Source: Yoonia sp. F2084L (lineage in GTDB: Bacteria; Pseudomonadota; Alphaproteobacteria; Rhodobacterales; Rhodobacteraceae). From it: a stretch of 64,000 nucleotides of DNA. The DNA is taken from positions 868,001-932,000 of the forward strand of contig NZ_JALKAH010000001.1 of the NCBI RefSeq assembly GCF_023015625.1, written 5' to 3'. Within the stretch, counting starts at the first letter, position 1; every line of letters begins with the position of its first letter. This document shows, piece by piece, positions 36,534 to 44,827 of this stretch. A program made the translations under genes and the position numbers. The notes beneath the pieces are model-generated. The model made no database searches. It had not been told where the DNA came from and was given only the letters and a program-made list of their open reading frames with translations.

Positions 36534-37925
36534 ATGAAGCACTTTCCTATCTTCCTCGCCGTTGAAGGCCGCCGCATCGTTTTGTCAGGTGGCGGTGATG
36601 CCGCCATGGCCAAGCTGCGCTTGCTGATGAAGACCGAGGCGCATCTGACAGTCATCGCCGCAGACATTGCCGATGACATCCGCAAATGGGCGGGTCAGGG
36701 CAAGCTGCGGATCATCGACCGCGCAATGGAACCGGGCGATGCGCTTTGCGCCGCTCTCTTTTACGCCGCCAACGAGGATGACGCCGAAGATTCCCGTGTA
36801 TCCGCCATTGCCCATGCTGAAGGCGCGCTGGTTAACATCGTCGATAACCTTGCCGACAGCCAATTCATTACTCCCGCCATTGTCGATCGCGATCCCGTCA
36901 CCGTCGCAATCGGCACCGAGGGTGCTGCCCCCGTGCTTGCCCGCGCCATCAAGGCGGACCTTGAAGAGCGCCTGCCAACATCTTTGGGTGTTCTCGCCCG
37001 CATCGGCAAAACCTTCCGCCACGCGGTCGAGGTGCTGCCTATGGGCCGCAAGCGCCGCGACTTCTGGTCATCCTTCTATTTTGGCAGCGGCCCCAAAGCA
37101 CTGGCCGAGGCTGGCGAGGGTGGTGTGATCCCTGCCCTTGAGCAACTCCTCGACACGCACATCACGCAAACCGCCAAGGCCGGTTCGGTTGACCTGGTCG
37201 GCGCTGGCCCCGGTGACCCCGAACTGCTGACCCTAAAGGCCCGCAACGCGCTGGATAAGGCCGATGTTGTGATCCACGACCGTTTGGTCACCGGTGAAAT
37301 CCTTGAACTCGCCCGTCGCGAAGCGATTATCATTGATGCGGGCAAGGAAGGTTTTGGCAAATCCATGGCCCAATCCGACATCGACGCGCTGATCGTGCAG
37401 CACGCGCTGGACGGGCATCATGTTGTGCGTCTGAAAGCAGGCGATCCAACGGTCTTTGGCCGCCTGGACGAAGAGATCGAGGCGATTGAAGCCCATGACA
37501 TTCCTTACCGCATCATCCCCGGCATCACCGCCGCCTCTGCCGCTGTGGCCAACATCGGCCAAAGCCTGACCAAGCGTGGCCGGAACTCTGCCGTGCGTTT
37601 GATCACGGGACACGACACCAAAGGCTATGCCGATCACGATTGGAAGGCGCTGGCCCAGCCCGGCGAAGTTGCCGCGATCTATATGGGCAAGAAATCTGCC
37701 CGCTTTATCCAAGGCCGCCTGCTGATGCATGGTGCGGATCCTGCGACGCCTGTGACCATCATCGAAAACGTCAGCCGCGCCGATCAGCAGATTATCGCGA
37801 CCACGCTGGCCGAACTGGAACCAACCCTGACCCAAGCTGACCTAAAGGGCCCGGCGATCACCTTCTACGGCCTCGCCCCACGCGATGCCGCAGCCCAAGC
37901 CCGCCAACTCAAGGAGTTTGCATAA
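36534..37925 (+). CDS. cysG: Sirohaem synthase CysG (dehydrogenase/ferrochelatase plus methyltransferase)
   Basis: A 463-residue fusion. The N-terminal part (1-210) is precorrin-2 dehydrogenase/ferrochelatase with the Rossmann entry FPIFLAVEGRRIVLSGGGDA. The C-terminal part (from about 218) is uroporphyrinogen III methyltransferase with VDLVGAGPGDPELLTLKARN and VVRLKAGDPTVFGRLDEE. It supplies sirohaem for the sulfite reductase downstream. The next gene starts in its stop codon (TAATG), and the whole operon runs to 41019. Confidence 0.94.
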   Translation: MKHFPIFLAVEGRRIVLSGGGDAAMAKLRLLMKTEAHLTVIAADIADDIRKWAGQGKLRIIDRAMEPGDALCAALFYAANEDDAEDSRVSAIAHAEGALVNIVDNLADSQFITPAIVDRDPVTVAIGTEGAAPVLARAIKADLEERLPTSLGVLARIGKTFRHAVEVLPMGRKRRDFWSSFYFGSGPKALAEAGEGGVIPALEQLLDTHITQTAKAGSVDLVGAGPGDPELLTLKARNALDKADVVIHDRLVTGEILELARREAIIIDAGKEGFGKSMAQSDIDALIVQHALDGHHVVRLKAGDPTVFGRLDEEIEAIEAHDIPYRIIPGITAASAAVANIGQSLTKRGRNSAVRLITGHDTKGYADHDWKALAQPGEVAAIYMGKKSARFIQGRLLMHGADPATPVTIIENVSRADQQIIATTLAELEPTLTQADLKGPAITFYGLAPRDAAAQARQLKEFA

Positions 37926-38227
37926 TGCCCCGGAGTTTCTCTCCCAAAGTCATCACCGCTAATGCGTTGCTGGAAGGCGACGCGGTTTGGCTGACCGAAG
38001 CCAACACATGGACCCGCGATATCAGCGAGGCCGAGTTGCTGACCGATGAAGCACACGCTGATTTGCGCCTGTTGGAAGCGCAATCGCGGGTCGATGAAAT
38101 CGCGGGTGCCTATCTGGCGGACGCCAAAGCAGGCGAAGCAGGCCCCGAGCCCACGCATTTTCGCGAAGCCTTCCGCACACGCGGCCCATCCAACTATGCC
38201 CATGGCAAGCAAGCGGAGCTTTCATAA
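37925..38227 (+). CDS. DUF2849 protein of sulfite reduction operon
   Basis: A 100-residue protein beginning MPRSFSPKVITANALLEGDA with the family pattern DAVWLTEANTWTRDISEAEL. DUF2849 genes sit between cysG and cysI in many alphaproteobacteria, as here, but their role is not proven. It overlaps both neighbours through TAATG junctions, so expression must be tightly coupled. Confidence 0.88.
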   Translation: MPRSFSPKVITANALLEGDAVWLTEANTWTRDISEAELLTDEAHADLRLLEAQSRVDEIAGAYLADAKAGEAGPEPTHFREAFRTRGPSNYAHGKQAELS

Positions 38228-39897
38228 TGTACACCTACACCGACTTTGACGAAGCCTTCGTCCGCTCACGCGTCGCACAATTCCGTGGGCAGGTTGAACG
38301 CCGCATTGATGGCTCGCTCACCGAAGACGAATTCAAGCCGCTGCGCCTGATGAACGGCCTCTACCTGCAACTGCACGCCTATATGCTGCGTGTGGCAGTG
38401 CCATATGGCACGCTGAACCCAGCGCAGATGCGCCAGCTGGCCTATATCGCTGACCGCTGGGACAAGGGCTATGGCCATTTCACCACGCGTCAGAACATCC
38501 AGTACAATTGGCCAAAACTACAGGATGTACCTGATATGCTGGAGGCGCTGGCCGATGTCGGCATGCACGCGATCCAGACATCCGGCAACACGATCCGCAA
38601 CGTGACTGCGGACCATTTTGCTGGTGCTGCCGCAGATGAAATCGAAGACCCACGCCCGGTGGCCGAGCTGCTGCGCCAGTGGTCCACCGACCACCCCGAA
38701 TTCCAGTTCCTGCCGCGCAAGTTCAAGATTGCCGTAACCGGTGCGGAACATGACCGCGCAGTCACCAAAGCCCATGACATTGGCCTGCGCATGGTCCGCA
38801 ACGATGCGGGCGAGCCGGGTTTTGAAGTCATCGTCGGCGGTGGCCTTGGCCGCACCCCGATGGTCGGCAAGGTCTTGCGTGCTTTCCTGCCCAAGGCCGA
38901 TCTGCTGCCTTATTGCGAAGCGATTGTCAGCGTCTACAACCTGCTGGGCCGCCGCGATAACAAATATAAGGCGCGGATCAAGATCACCGTGCATGAGAAC
39001 GGGCTGGAGAAAATCCAAGAGCTGGTAGAAGAGCGTTTCGCGGCGATCCGTGCCGGGTTCACCGGCCACGATCAGGCCCTGCTGGCCGAGATTGAGGCTG
39101 CCTTCGCGCCCCCTGCGTTCGTGACAAAATCAACCGACGGCTACGAGGCTGCGCGCCTTGCCAACCCCGCCTTCCGGTCATGGACAGACACCAACCTCGC
39201 TGACCACAAGGCCGACGGTTACGCCATCGTATCCATCAGCATCAAGAAGCACGGGTCCACACCCGGCGATGCCACATCTGACCAGATGCGCGTGATGGCC
39301 GATCTGGCCGAAGAATACGGTCATGGTGAGTTGCGCATCAGCCACGAGCAGAATGTGATCCTGCCACATGTGCACAAGGCGGACCTTGCAAAGGTGTATG
39401 CCGCCCTGCGCGAAGCCGATCTTGCGACGGCAAACATCGGTCTTGCGTCCGACATCATCGCCTGCCCCGGCATGGATTACTGCGCGCTGGCGACCGCACG
39501 CTCAATCCCGATTGCACAAGAGATTGCGACCCGGTTCGATGAGTTGAAGATTGAACATGAGATCGGCCAGCTGAAGATCAAAATCTCCGGCTGCATCAAT
39601 GCCTGCGGGCACCACCATGTCGGTCATATCGGTATCCTCGGGCTGGACCGCGCAGGCATTGAAAACTACCAGATCACGTTGGGCGGTGACGGGACCGAGA
39701 CCACCACCATCGGCGAACGCGCAGGCCCCGGTTTCAGCGCCGAAGAAATCGTGCCCGCGATTGAACGTCTGGTGACCGGCTATCTTGGTCTGCGCACCGA
39801 TGCAGGTGAAACCTTCCTGCAAACCTATCGCCGTCTGGGGATGGAACCCTTCAAAGCCATCCTTTATCCAGCAGAGGACAAAGCAAATGCCGCTTAA
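38227..39897 (+). CDS. cysI: Sulfite/nitrite reductase haemoprotein
   Basis: A 556-residue sirohaem/[4Fe-4S] reductase. The duplicated ferredoxin-like and catalytic halves are present, and the cluster ligands are C-x5-C in IACPGMDYCALATARS near residue 412 and C-x3-C in ISGCINACGHHHVGHIG near 454. In this operon, next to cysH, the substrate is most likely sulfite. No flavoprotein subunit (CysJ) is nearby, so electrons probably come from ferredoxin and the fpr product downstream, which is inference. Confidence 0.93.
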   Translation: MYTYTDFDEAFVRSRVAQFRGQVERRIDGSLTEDEFKPLRLMNGLYLQLHAYMLRVAVPYGTLNPAQMRQLAYIADRWDKGYGHFTTRQNIQYNWPKLQDVPDMLEALADVGMHAIQTSGNTIRNVTADHFAGAAADEIEDPRPVAELLRQWSTDHPEFQFLPRKFKIAVTGAEHDRAVTKAHDIGLRMVRNDAGEPGFEVIVGGGLGRTPMVGKVLRAFLPKADLLPYCEAIVSVYNLLGRRDNKYKARIKITVHENGLEKIQELVEERFAAIRAGFTGHDQALLAEIEAAFAPPAFVTKSTDGYEAARLANPAFRSWTDTNLADHKADGYAIVSISIKKHGSTPGDATSDQMRVMADLAEEYGHGELRISHEQNVILPHVHKADLAKVYAALREADLATANIGLASDIIACPGMDYCALATARSIPIAQEIATRFDELKIEHEIGQLKIKISGCINACGHHHVGHIGILGLDRAGIENYQITLGGDGTETTTIGERAGPGFSAEEIVPAIERLVTGYLGLRTDAGETFLQTYRRLGMEPFKAILYPAEDKANAA

Positions 39898-40606
39898 AGA
39901 ACTGGCCGAGCGCCGCAATATCCTGCACCGCAAATCTGATGCGCAAACCGTGCTGCGGCACGTATTAAGCGACGTCCAGATTGGCAAAATGGCTTTGGTG
40001 TCCTCTTTCGGGGCCGAAAGTGTTGTGTTGCTGCATATGGTGGCGCAGATCGACAAAACGACGCCCGTGATCTTTCTGGACACTGAAATGCTGTTTCCCG
40101 AAACGCTGACCTATCAGCGTGAGGTCGCAGCATTGCTGGGTTTGACTGATGTGCGTATCATTGGCCCAAACCGCGACGCGGTCCTGACAGAAGATGTGGA
40201 TGGGCTGTTGCATCAGGCCGACACCGATGCCTGCTGCGACCTGCGCAAGACACGGCCATTGGCGGAAGCGCTGGCCGAATTCGACGGCTGGATTACGGGG
40301 CGCAAGCAATTTCAGGGCGGCAAACGCGCTGACCTGCCGTTGTTCGAAAAAGAGGGCCGCAAGATCAAGGTCAATCCGCTGAACAAATGGTCTGCGCAGG
40401 ACTTGCAGGATTACATGGCAAAACACGATCTGCCGCGCCATCCGTTGGTGGCACAAGGCTATCCATCTGTCGGCTGCATGCCTTGCACCACACGCGTCAG
40501 CGACCATGAAGATCAGCGCGCAGGCCGTTGGCGTAACAGTGAAAAAACAGAATGCGGTATTCATTTTGACGCCACGAACACCGCCAAGGAAGGACAAGCC
40601 GCATGA
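39887..40606 (+). CDS. cysH: Phosphoadenylyl/adenylyl-sulfate reductase
   Basis: A 239-residue thioredoxin-dependent reductase that makes sulfite from APS (or PAPS). It has the SSFGAESVVLLHMV P-loop, the ARLR-type segment ITGRKQFQGGKRADLP, and the catalytic tail ECGIH. The pairs CC in DACCDLRKTRPL near 115 and C-x2-C in VGCMPCTTRVS near 196 are the [4Fe-4S] ligands typical of APS-type reductases. The start at 39887, not the earlier in-frame ATG, follows GAGGA and overlaps cysI by 11 bases. Confidence 0.95.
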   Translation: MPLKELAERRNILHRKSDAQTVLRHVLSDVQIGKMALVSSFGAESVVLLHMVAQIDKTTPVIFLDTEMLFPETLTYQREVAALLGLTDVRIIGPNRDAVLTEDVDGLLHQADTDACCDLRKTRPLAEALAEFDGWITGRKQFQGGKRADLPLFEKEGRKIKVNPLNKWSAQDLQDYMAKHDLPRHPLVAQGYPSVGCMPCTTRVSDHEDQRAGRWRNSEKTECGIHFDATNTAKEGQAA

Positions 40607-41019
40607 GTTTGATTGTCACCGACACGGGCTTTGCCGTCGATGATTTTGCCTGCGGTTTCGTCGCCTTGGATGATGTCGCAGCAAACGATTGCGACTATGG
40701 CATTGATTTGCCCTCCGATACCACACCTGAGGCGCTAGCAGGCCTCAACAACGCGGCGATGATCCGCATTGATTTCCCTTCCTCTGCGGATGGGCGCGGG
40801 TTCACGCTGGCGGCGATGTTGCGCCGTGCGGGCTATAAGGGCCGTTTGCGGGCCAAAGGCCATGTGCTGGCAGACCAATACGCCATGGCGCGCCGGTCCG
40901 GCTTTGACGAGGTCGAAATCGACGACGCCCTGGCCGCCCGCCAACTCGAAGACCAATGGCAATTCCGCGCAGATTGGCAAAATCACAACTATCAGGCCCG
41001 CTTGCGCGGCCAGAAATAG
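40603..41019 (+). CDS. DUF934 protein of sulfite reduction operon
   Basis: A 138-residue protein with VDFACGF-like N-terminus and the conserved core ADGRGFTLAAMLRRAGYKGR, LRAKGHVLADQYAMARRSGF and ARQLEDQWQFRADWQNHNYQ. DUF934 genes accompany sulfite reductase clusters and are often called putative oxidoreductases, though no cofactor motif is visible. It starts in an ATGA overlap with cysH. Confidence 0.88.
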   Translation: MSLIVTDTGFAVDDFACGFVALDDVAANDCDYGIDLPSDTTPEALAGLNNAAMIRIDFPSSADGRGFTLAAMLRRAGYKGRLRAKGHVLADQYAMARRSGFDEVEIDDALAARQLEDQWQFRADWQNHNYQARLRGQK

Positions 41020-41063
41020 ACCGCGCCCCCTTCCCCTGATCCAGATCAACGACTAAACCGGAG

Positions 41064-41084
41064 GGCGGCCCTATTAGGGCTGCC
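41064..41084 (+). promoter_or_regulatory. Hairpin between the ribosome binding site and start of fpr
   Basis: A 9-bp stem (GGCGGCCCT paired with AGGGCTGCC, one G-U pair, loop ATT) ends directly before the ATG. GGAGG sits at its 5' base, 20 bases from the ATG if unfolded but next to it when the stem forms. Folding could therefore set the spacing. Confidence 0.5.
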
Positions 41085-41942
41085 ATGACACATATGACTG
41101 AAGCGACACCCGTGACCCTAAATACCGCCAAAGCCGTACCCACCCTGCCTGATGCGCAGACGGTGACGGATGTAAAACACTACACTGACCGGCTCTTTTC
41201 GTTCCGGGTGACGCGGCCCGCATCCCTGCGGTTCCGCTCGGGCGAGTTTGTGATGATTGGCCTGATGGGTGATCCTGACCCCAAGACGGGCAAGCAGAAG
41301 CCGCTTTTGCGGGCCTATTCAATTGCCTCCCCATCTTGGGATGAAGAGTTGGAATTCTATTCAATCAAGGTGCAGGACGGCCCACTGACATCAAGGCTGC
41401 AACACATCAAGCCGGGCGATGAACTGATCCTGCGTCCAAAACCAGTCGGTACTTTGGTGCATGACGCCCTGATCCCCGGCAAGCGGATCTGGTTCTTCGC
41501 GACCGGCACAGGCTTTGCGCCTTTCGCATCACTGCTGCGAGAACCGCAAACCTATCAAGACTATGATGAGGTCATTATCACCCATACCTGCCGCGAAGTG
41601 GGCGAACTGACTTATGGGCGCGACCTGATTGAGGCGCTTAAAACTGATGAACTGCTGAACGAAGTCATCGGTGAAGGGTTCTGGAAGAAGATCAAGTACT
41701 ACCCAACCACGACTCGCGAAGAGAGCCCCAAGATGGGGCGGATCACTGACCTGATGCGGTCAGGCGAAGCGTTTGCGGACCTTGATGTAGCGCCACTTTC
41801 GCCGGAAACCGATAGGGCGATGATTTGCGGAAACCTCGCATTCAACCTCGAACTTAAAGAGATGTTTGAGGAATACGGACTTGTCGAAGGCGCGAACTCA
41901 AAGCCGATGCATTACGTGGTCGAGAAAGCTTTTCTGGACTGA
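41085..41942 (+). CDS. fpr: Ferredoxin-NADP+ reductase
   Basis: A 285-residue FAD enzyme of the bacterial FPR type. FAD binding is shown by LLRAYSIASPSWDE (R-x-Y-S) and the NADP site by FFATGTGFAPFASLLREP; the C-terminal segment YVVEKAFLD ends like other bacterial FPRs. It moves electrons between NADPH and ferredoxin or flavodoxin. It follows the sulfite operon by 65 bases and may supply electrons to CysI. A strong bidirectional terminator follows. Confidence 0.94.
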   Translation: MTHMTEATPVTLNTAKAVPTLPDAQTVTDVKHYTDRLFSFRVTRPASLRFRSGEFVMIGLMGDPDPKTGKQKPLLRAYSIASPSWDEELEFYSIKVQDGPLTSRLQHIKPGDELILRPKPVGTLVHDALIPGKRIWFFATGTGFAPFASLLREPQTYQDYDEVIITHTCREVGELTYGRDLIEALKTDELLNEVIGEGFWKKIKYYPTTTREESPKMGRITDLMRSGEAFADLDVAPLSPETDRAMICGNLAFNLELKEMFEEYGLVEGANSKPMHYVVEKAFLD

Positions 41943-41958
41943 AGGCATCACAGACTAC

Positions 41959-41995
41959 AAAAAAGGGCCGCGTCATGCCTGACGCGGCCCTTTTT
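41959..41995. terminator. Bidirectional intrinsic terminator
   Basis: A perfect 11-bp stem GGGCCGCGTCA/TGACGCGGCCC with a TGCC loop, flanked by six A on the left and five T on the right. It can end fpr (plus) and the Ala/Glu-rich gene (minus), which converge on it. Confidence 0.95.
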
Positions 41996-42014
41996 ATTTT
42001 GCGTTTTGAGACGC

Positions 42015-42674
42015 TTACATGCCTAATAGGTTCTTGATGTTATCCAGAACCGGCTGCAGCAAAGCAGGGTTGTTTTGGGCTGCTTCCAGCGCGGTTGTCA
42101 GCATCGGCTTTTGCGCGTCCGGGATTTCGGAACCTTCGATCAGCTGGGTTACTTGGTCGAGGTCGAAACCGTCGACCGTCAAAAGCTCACCCGCCATCTC
42201 CATCAGGCCTTCGCCCGCTTCAACAGCTTCAGTTGCAGCTTCTTCAGCGGCAGCTGCAGCTTCTTCGGCAGCAGCAGTGACGGCTTCCTCGGCAGCTTGA
42301 GCTGCGGCCTGCAATTCGGCGGCAGCAGCAGTAGCAGCTTCTTCGGCAGCAGCGGCTGCCTCAGCGGCAGCTTGTTCGGCGGCTGCAGCGGCCTCAGCGG
42401 CAGCGGCCTCAGCAGCAGCGGCTTCAGCGGCGGCAGCTTCTTCGGCAGCAGCAGCCTCAGCGGCAGCGGCTTCCTCGGCGGCAGCAGCCTCAGCGGCAGC
42501 GGCTTCTGCGGCTGCTTCAGCTTCAGCAGCCGCTTGTGCCGCAGCAAGCTCTGCGTCTTGTGTGGCGCCTGTTAGAACACCGACAGCTTCGCCGGGGCTG
42601 CGGCCTTCGACGGCGTACTGATAACCAAAAAAACCAATGACAGCTAAAACAACCAGAATAACAATTGCACGCAT
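42015..42674 (-). CDS. Membrane-anchored Ala/Glu-rich coiled-coil protein
   Basis: A 219-residue protein. Residues 2-20 (RAIVILVVLAVIGFFGYQYA) form an N-terminal anchor. Residues 42-150 are almost only Ala and Glu in a repeating AAAAE/AAAEE pattern, predicted as a long single helix. A short globular end has VDGFDLDQVTQLIEGSEIPD and PVLDNIKNLLGM. No family recognised beyond the low-complexity part. The helix probably spans some distance in the periplasm. The repetitive GCAGC codons could change length by slippage. Confidence 0.7.
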   Translation of the reverse strand: MRAIVILVVLAVIGFFGYQYAVEGRSPGEAVGVLTGATQDAELAAAQAAAEAEAAAEAAAAEAAAAEEAAAAEAAAAEEAAAAEAAAAEAAAAEAAAAAEQAAAEAAAAAEEAATAAAAELQAAAQAAEEAVTAAAEEAAAAAEEAATEAVEAGEGLMEMAGELLTVDGFDLDQVTQLIEGSEIPDAQKPMLTTALEAAQNNPALLQPVLDNIKNLLGM

Positions 42675-42872
42675 GGGTCATATCCTTCCAAATTTGTACA
42701 TTTGGGCCCCATCGGACCTTGAGGCCGGCATATGTCAGATGGGTTGCCAAAGGTGAAGGGTCAATAAGGAGGAGAATTGGGCGGAAAGCCGCATCTTTTG
42801 CGGGTTGAAGCTGCCAGTATGGGTGTTTAGTTTGAGCATCATCAAGACGAAACAACACAAAGGATAAAGACC

Positions 42873-43418
42873 ATAGGACGCAGACCCCATAACGCGCCAC
42901 CACAACGCGACACTGGCCCACGGATTAACGACCGTATCAGGTCAGATGAAATCCGCCTGATCGGTGCCGAAGGCGAAAACGTCGGTGTAGTCACACCCGC
43001 ACGTGCGATGGAAATGGCCGATGACGCTGGCCTTGATTTGGTGGAAATTTCACCAAATGCCAACCCGCCGGTTTGCAAAATCATGGACTATGGAAAGTTC
43101 AAATACGAGACTCAGAAGAAAGAAGCTGAGGCGCGTAAAAAGCAAAAGATCATCGAAATCAAAGAAGTGAAGTTCCGCCCTAATACGGACAGTCACGACT
43201 ATGAAGTGAAGATGCGCAACGTCTTCAAGTTTCTGGAAAACGGCGACAAGGTAAAGATCACCTTGCGTTTCCGTGGCCGTGAAATGGCGCACCAACAGCT
43301 GGGCCGCGAGTTGTTGGAACGTGTGGCCGAAGACACCAAAGAGACCGGCAAGGTTGAAAACTTCCCAAAAATGGAAGGTCGACAGATGGTCATGCTGATT
43401 GGGCCGATGCCGAAGTAA
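42873..43418 (+). CDS. infC: Translation initiation factor IF-3, ATA start codon
   Basis: A 181-residue IF-3. The first ATG in frame is at 43008 and would remove the first 45 residues, including the conserved N-terminal segment ([20 protein letters not shown]). No ATG, GTG or TTG lies upstream in frame after the ribosome binding site. The reading frame begins properly at an ATA (42873), followed by [16 protein letters not shown], with AAAGGA eight bases before. IF-3 genes use rare start codons (ATT in E. coli) so that IF-3 represses its own translation. The C-terminal domain ([19 protein letters not shown]) is intact. Confidence 0.93.
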   Translation: MGRRPHNAPPQRDTGPRINDRIRSDEIRLIGAEGENVGVVTPARAMEMADDAGLDLVEISPNANPPVCKIMDYGKFKYETQKKEAEARKKQKIIEIKEVKFRPNTDSHDYEVKMRNVFKFLENGDKVKITLRFRGREMAHQQLGRELLERVAEDTKETGKVENFPKMEGRQMVMLIGPMPK

Positions 43419-43427
43419 GGACAACGG

Positions 43428-43985
43428 TTGCGGTTGAAGTGCATCACATTGGGGCTGGCACTACTTTGTGCCAGTCCACCACCTGCCTCAGCTGATGATC
43501 TTCAAATACTCATAGCCCAAATCGAAGAGGCCGGGATAAATGCAGATGACTTTGAAAGACACGCCGTCACGCTAGAAGATTGCGTGATGACCACCTATGT
43601 TTGGCGAAATACGAAGAATCACGGATGGGTGGTGTGGTCTTCGTTTCACTTCAATGTATCCCAAGTCGTTCTTGAGCCTATCGGCCTGAATAACGCGACC
43701 CCTTACATGTACATTCCTCCAGAACCGGGAATTCCGGGTGTCGTTACGTTCGGCTTGAAGAGCCGCGATAACGGTCTTGTGCGGCATGAACGCTCAAATC
43801 TGAGAAAGCCAACACCGACGGATCGCACCGAACCCTCACCTCGCGGCGATGGTGCCACCCACTATTTTGAATGGCACAACAGCTTTGCCATAATAATGGA
43901 GGGTCAGACGTCGGAGCAAAAGGCGAAGGACTTCAGCCTCGGTTATCAGCGCTATGCAGAAGAGTACTGCAACTATGCCGGCTAG
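43428..43985 (+). CDS. Hypothetical exported protein
   Basis: A 185-residue protein with a signal peptide (MRLKCITLGLALLCASPPPA to SAD), a TTG start and AAGGA about 8 bases before it. Mature part has two Cys (LEDCVMTTYVW and YAEEYCNYAG) that may pair in the periplasm, and a beta-rich centre. Not assigned to a family. It begins 9 bases after infC and may be cotranscribed with it. Confidence 0.7.
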   Translation: MRLKCITLGLALLCASPPPASADDLQILIAQIEEAGINADDFERHAVTLEDCVMTTYVWRNTKNHGWVVWSSFHFNVSQVVLEPIGLNNATPYMYIPPEPGIPGVVTFGLKSRDNGLVRHERSNLRKPTPTDRTEPSPRGDGATHYFEWHNSFAIIMEGQTSEQKAKDFSLGYQRYAEEYCNYAG

Positions 43986-44023
43986 AGAGAGGCCCACCGC
44001 CTAGGCAGTGAGCCCCGAATGCT

Positions 44024-44815
44024 TTAACTGGCTGCGGTAACCGCCCTGCCCGTCATAACTTTGACCAGATGCGCCCGGTACTCAGATGATCCGTGAAGGT
44101 CGGCGATCATGCCATCCGCGGAGACTGACAAACCATCAAGCGCCGACGCTGAGAAATCAGTCGATAGCGCCGCCTCAGCCTCGCTCCAACGGAATACGCC
44201 GTTCTCGGATGCACCTGTCACCGCCACGCGGACGCCATCTGCATATTTGGCGACAAATACACCGACCAATGCGAAACGCGACGCAGGTTGGACAAACTTT
44301 TCGTAGTGCGACTTTTCCGGCACCGGGAAACGCACTTCAGTGATCACTTCACCCTCATCAAGGGCCGTTTCGAACATTCCCTGAAAATAGTCATCCGCCG
44401 CGATCTCGCGCGCGTTGGTAATGATCGTCGCACCTGATCCAAGTGCTGCCGCCGGATAGCATGCCGACGGGTCGTTGTTGGCCAGCGAACCGCCAACAGT
44501 CCCGCGGTTGCGTACAGCCGGATCACCGATATTCCCCGCCAAACCGGACAGGCCCGGAAACGAAGATGCCGTTTCTTTGGCCACGGTTGCATGGTTCGTC
44601 GCACCCCCCACGCAGACCGCGCCATCGTCACCGATGCACACACCCTGCATTTCGCCGATCCCGGACAAGCTGACCAACGCTGACGGCATGGCAAGCCGCG
44701 CCTTTAGCGTCGGGATCAGAGTTTGCCCCCCGCCCAGCGCCTGCGCGTCTTCGTCTTTCAGCGCCTTTACCGCATCGGCGATCGTGGAAGGCCGTTCAAT
44801 TTCAAAAGCATACAT
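44024..44815 (-). CDS. CoxM-type FAD subunit of Mo hydroxylase
   Basis: A 263-residue medium subunit with the two FAD-binding motifs AQALGGGQTLIPTLKARL near residue 25-42 and RNRGTVGGSLANNDPSACYP near 100-120, and a CO_deh_flav_C domain after 165. It takes electrons from the Fe-S subunit to FAD and on to the acceptor. It is the last gene of the operon, 12 bases after the large subunit. The CoxM name follows the operon layout; the substrate of the complex is not known. Confidence 0.9.
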   Translation of the reverse strand: MYAFEIERPSTIADAVKALKDEDAQALGGGQTLIPTLKARLAMPSALVSLSGIGEMQGVCIGDDGAVCVGGATNHATVAKETASSFPGLSGLAGNIGDPAVRNRGTVGGSLANNDPSACYPAAALGSGATIITNAREIAADDYFQGMFETALDEGEVITEVRFPVPEKSHYEKFVQPASRFALVGVFVAKYADGVRVAVTGASENGVFRWSEAEAALSTDFSASALDGLSVSADGMIADLHGSSEYRAHLVKVMTGRAVTAAS

Positions 44816-44827
44816 GAGCGTTCTCCC

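Noticed and set aside
43008..43418. Short infC starting at the first ATG
   Set aside because: It would lack the conserved N-terminal 45 residues of IF-3, and the ribosome binding site is upstream of the ATA at 42873.
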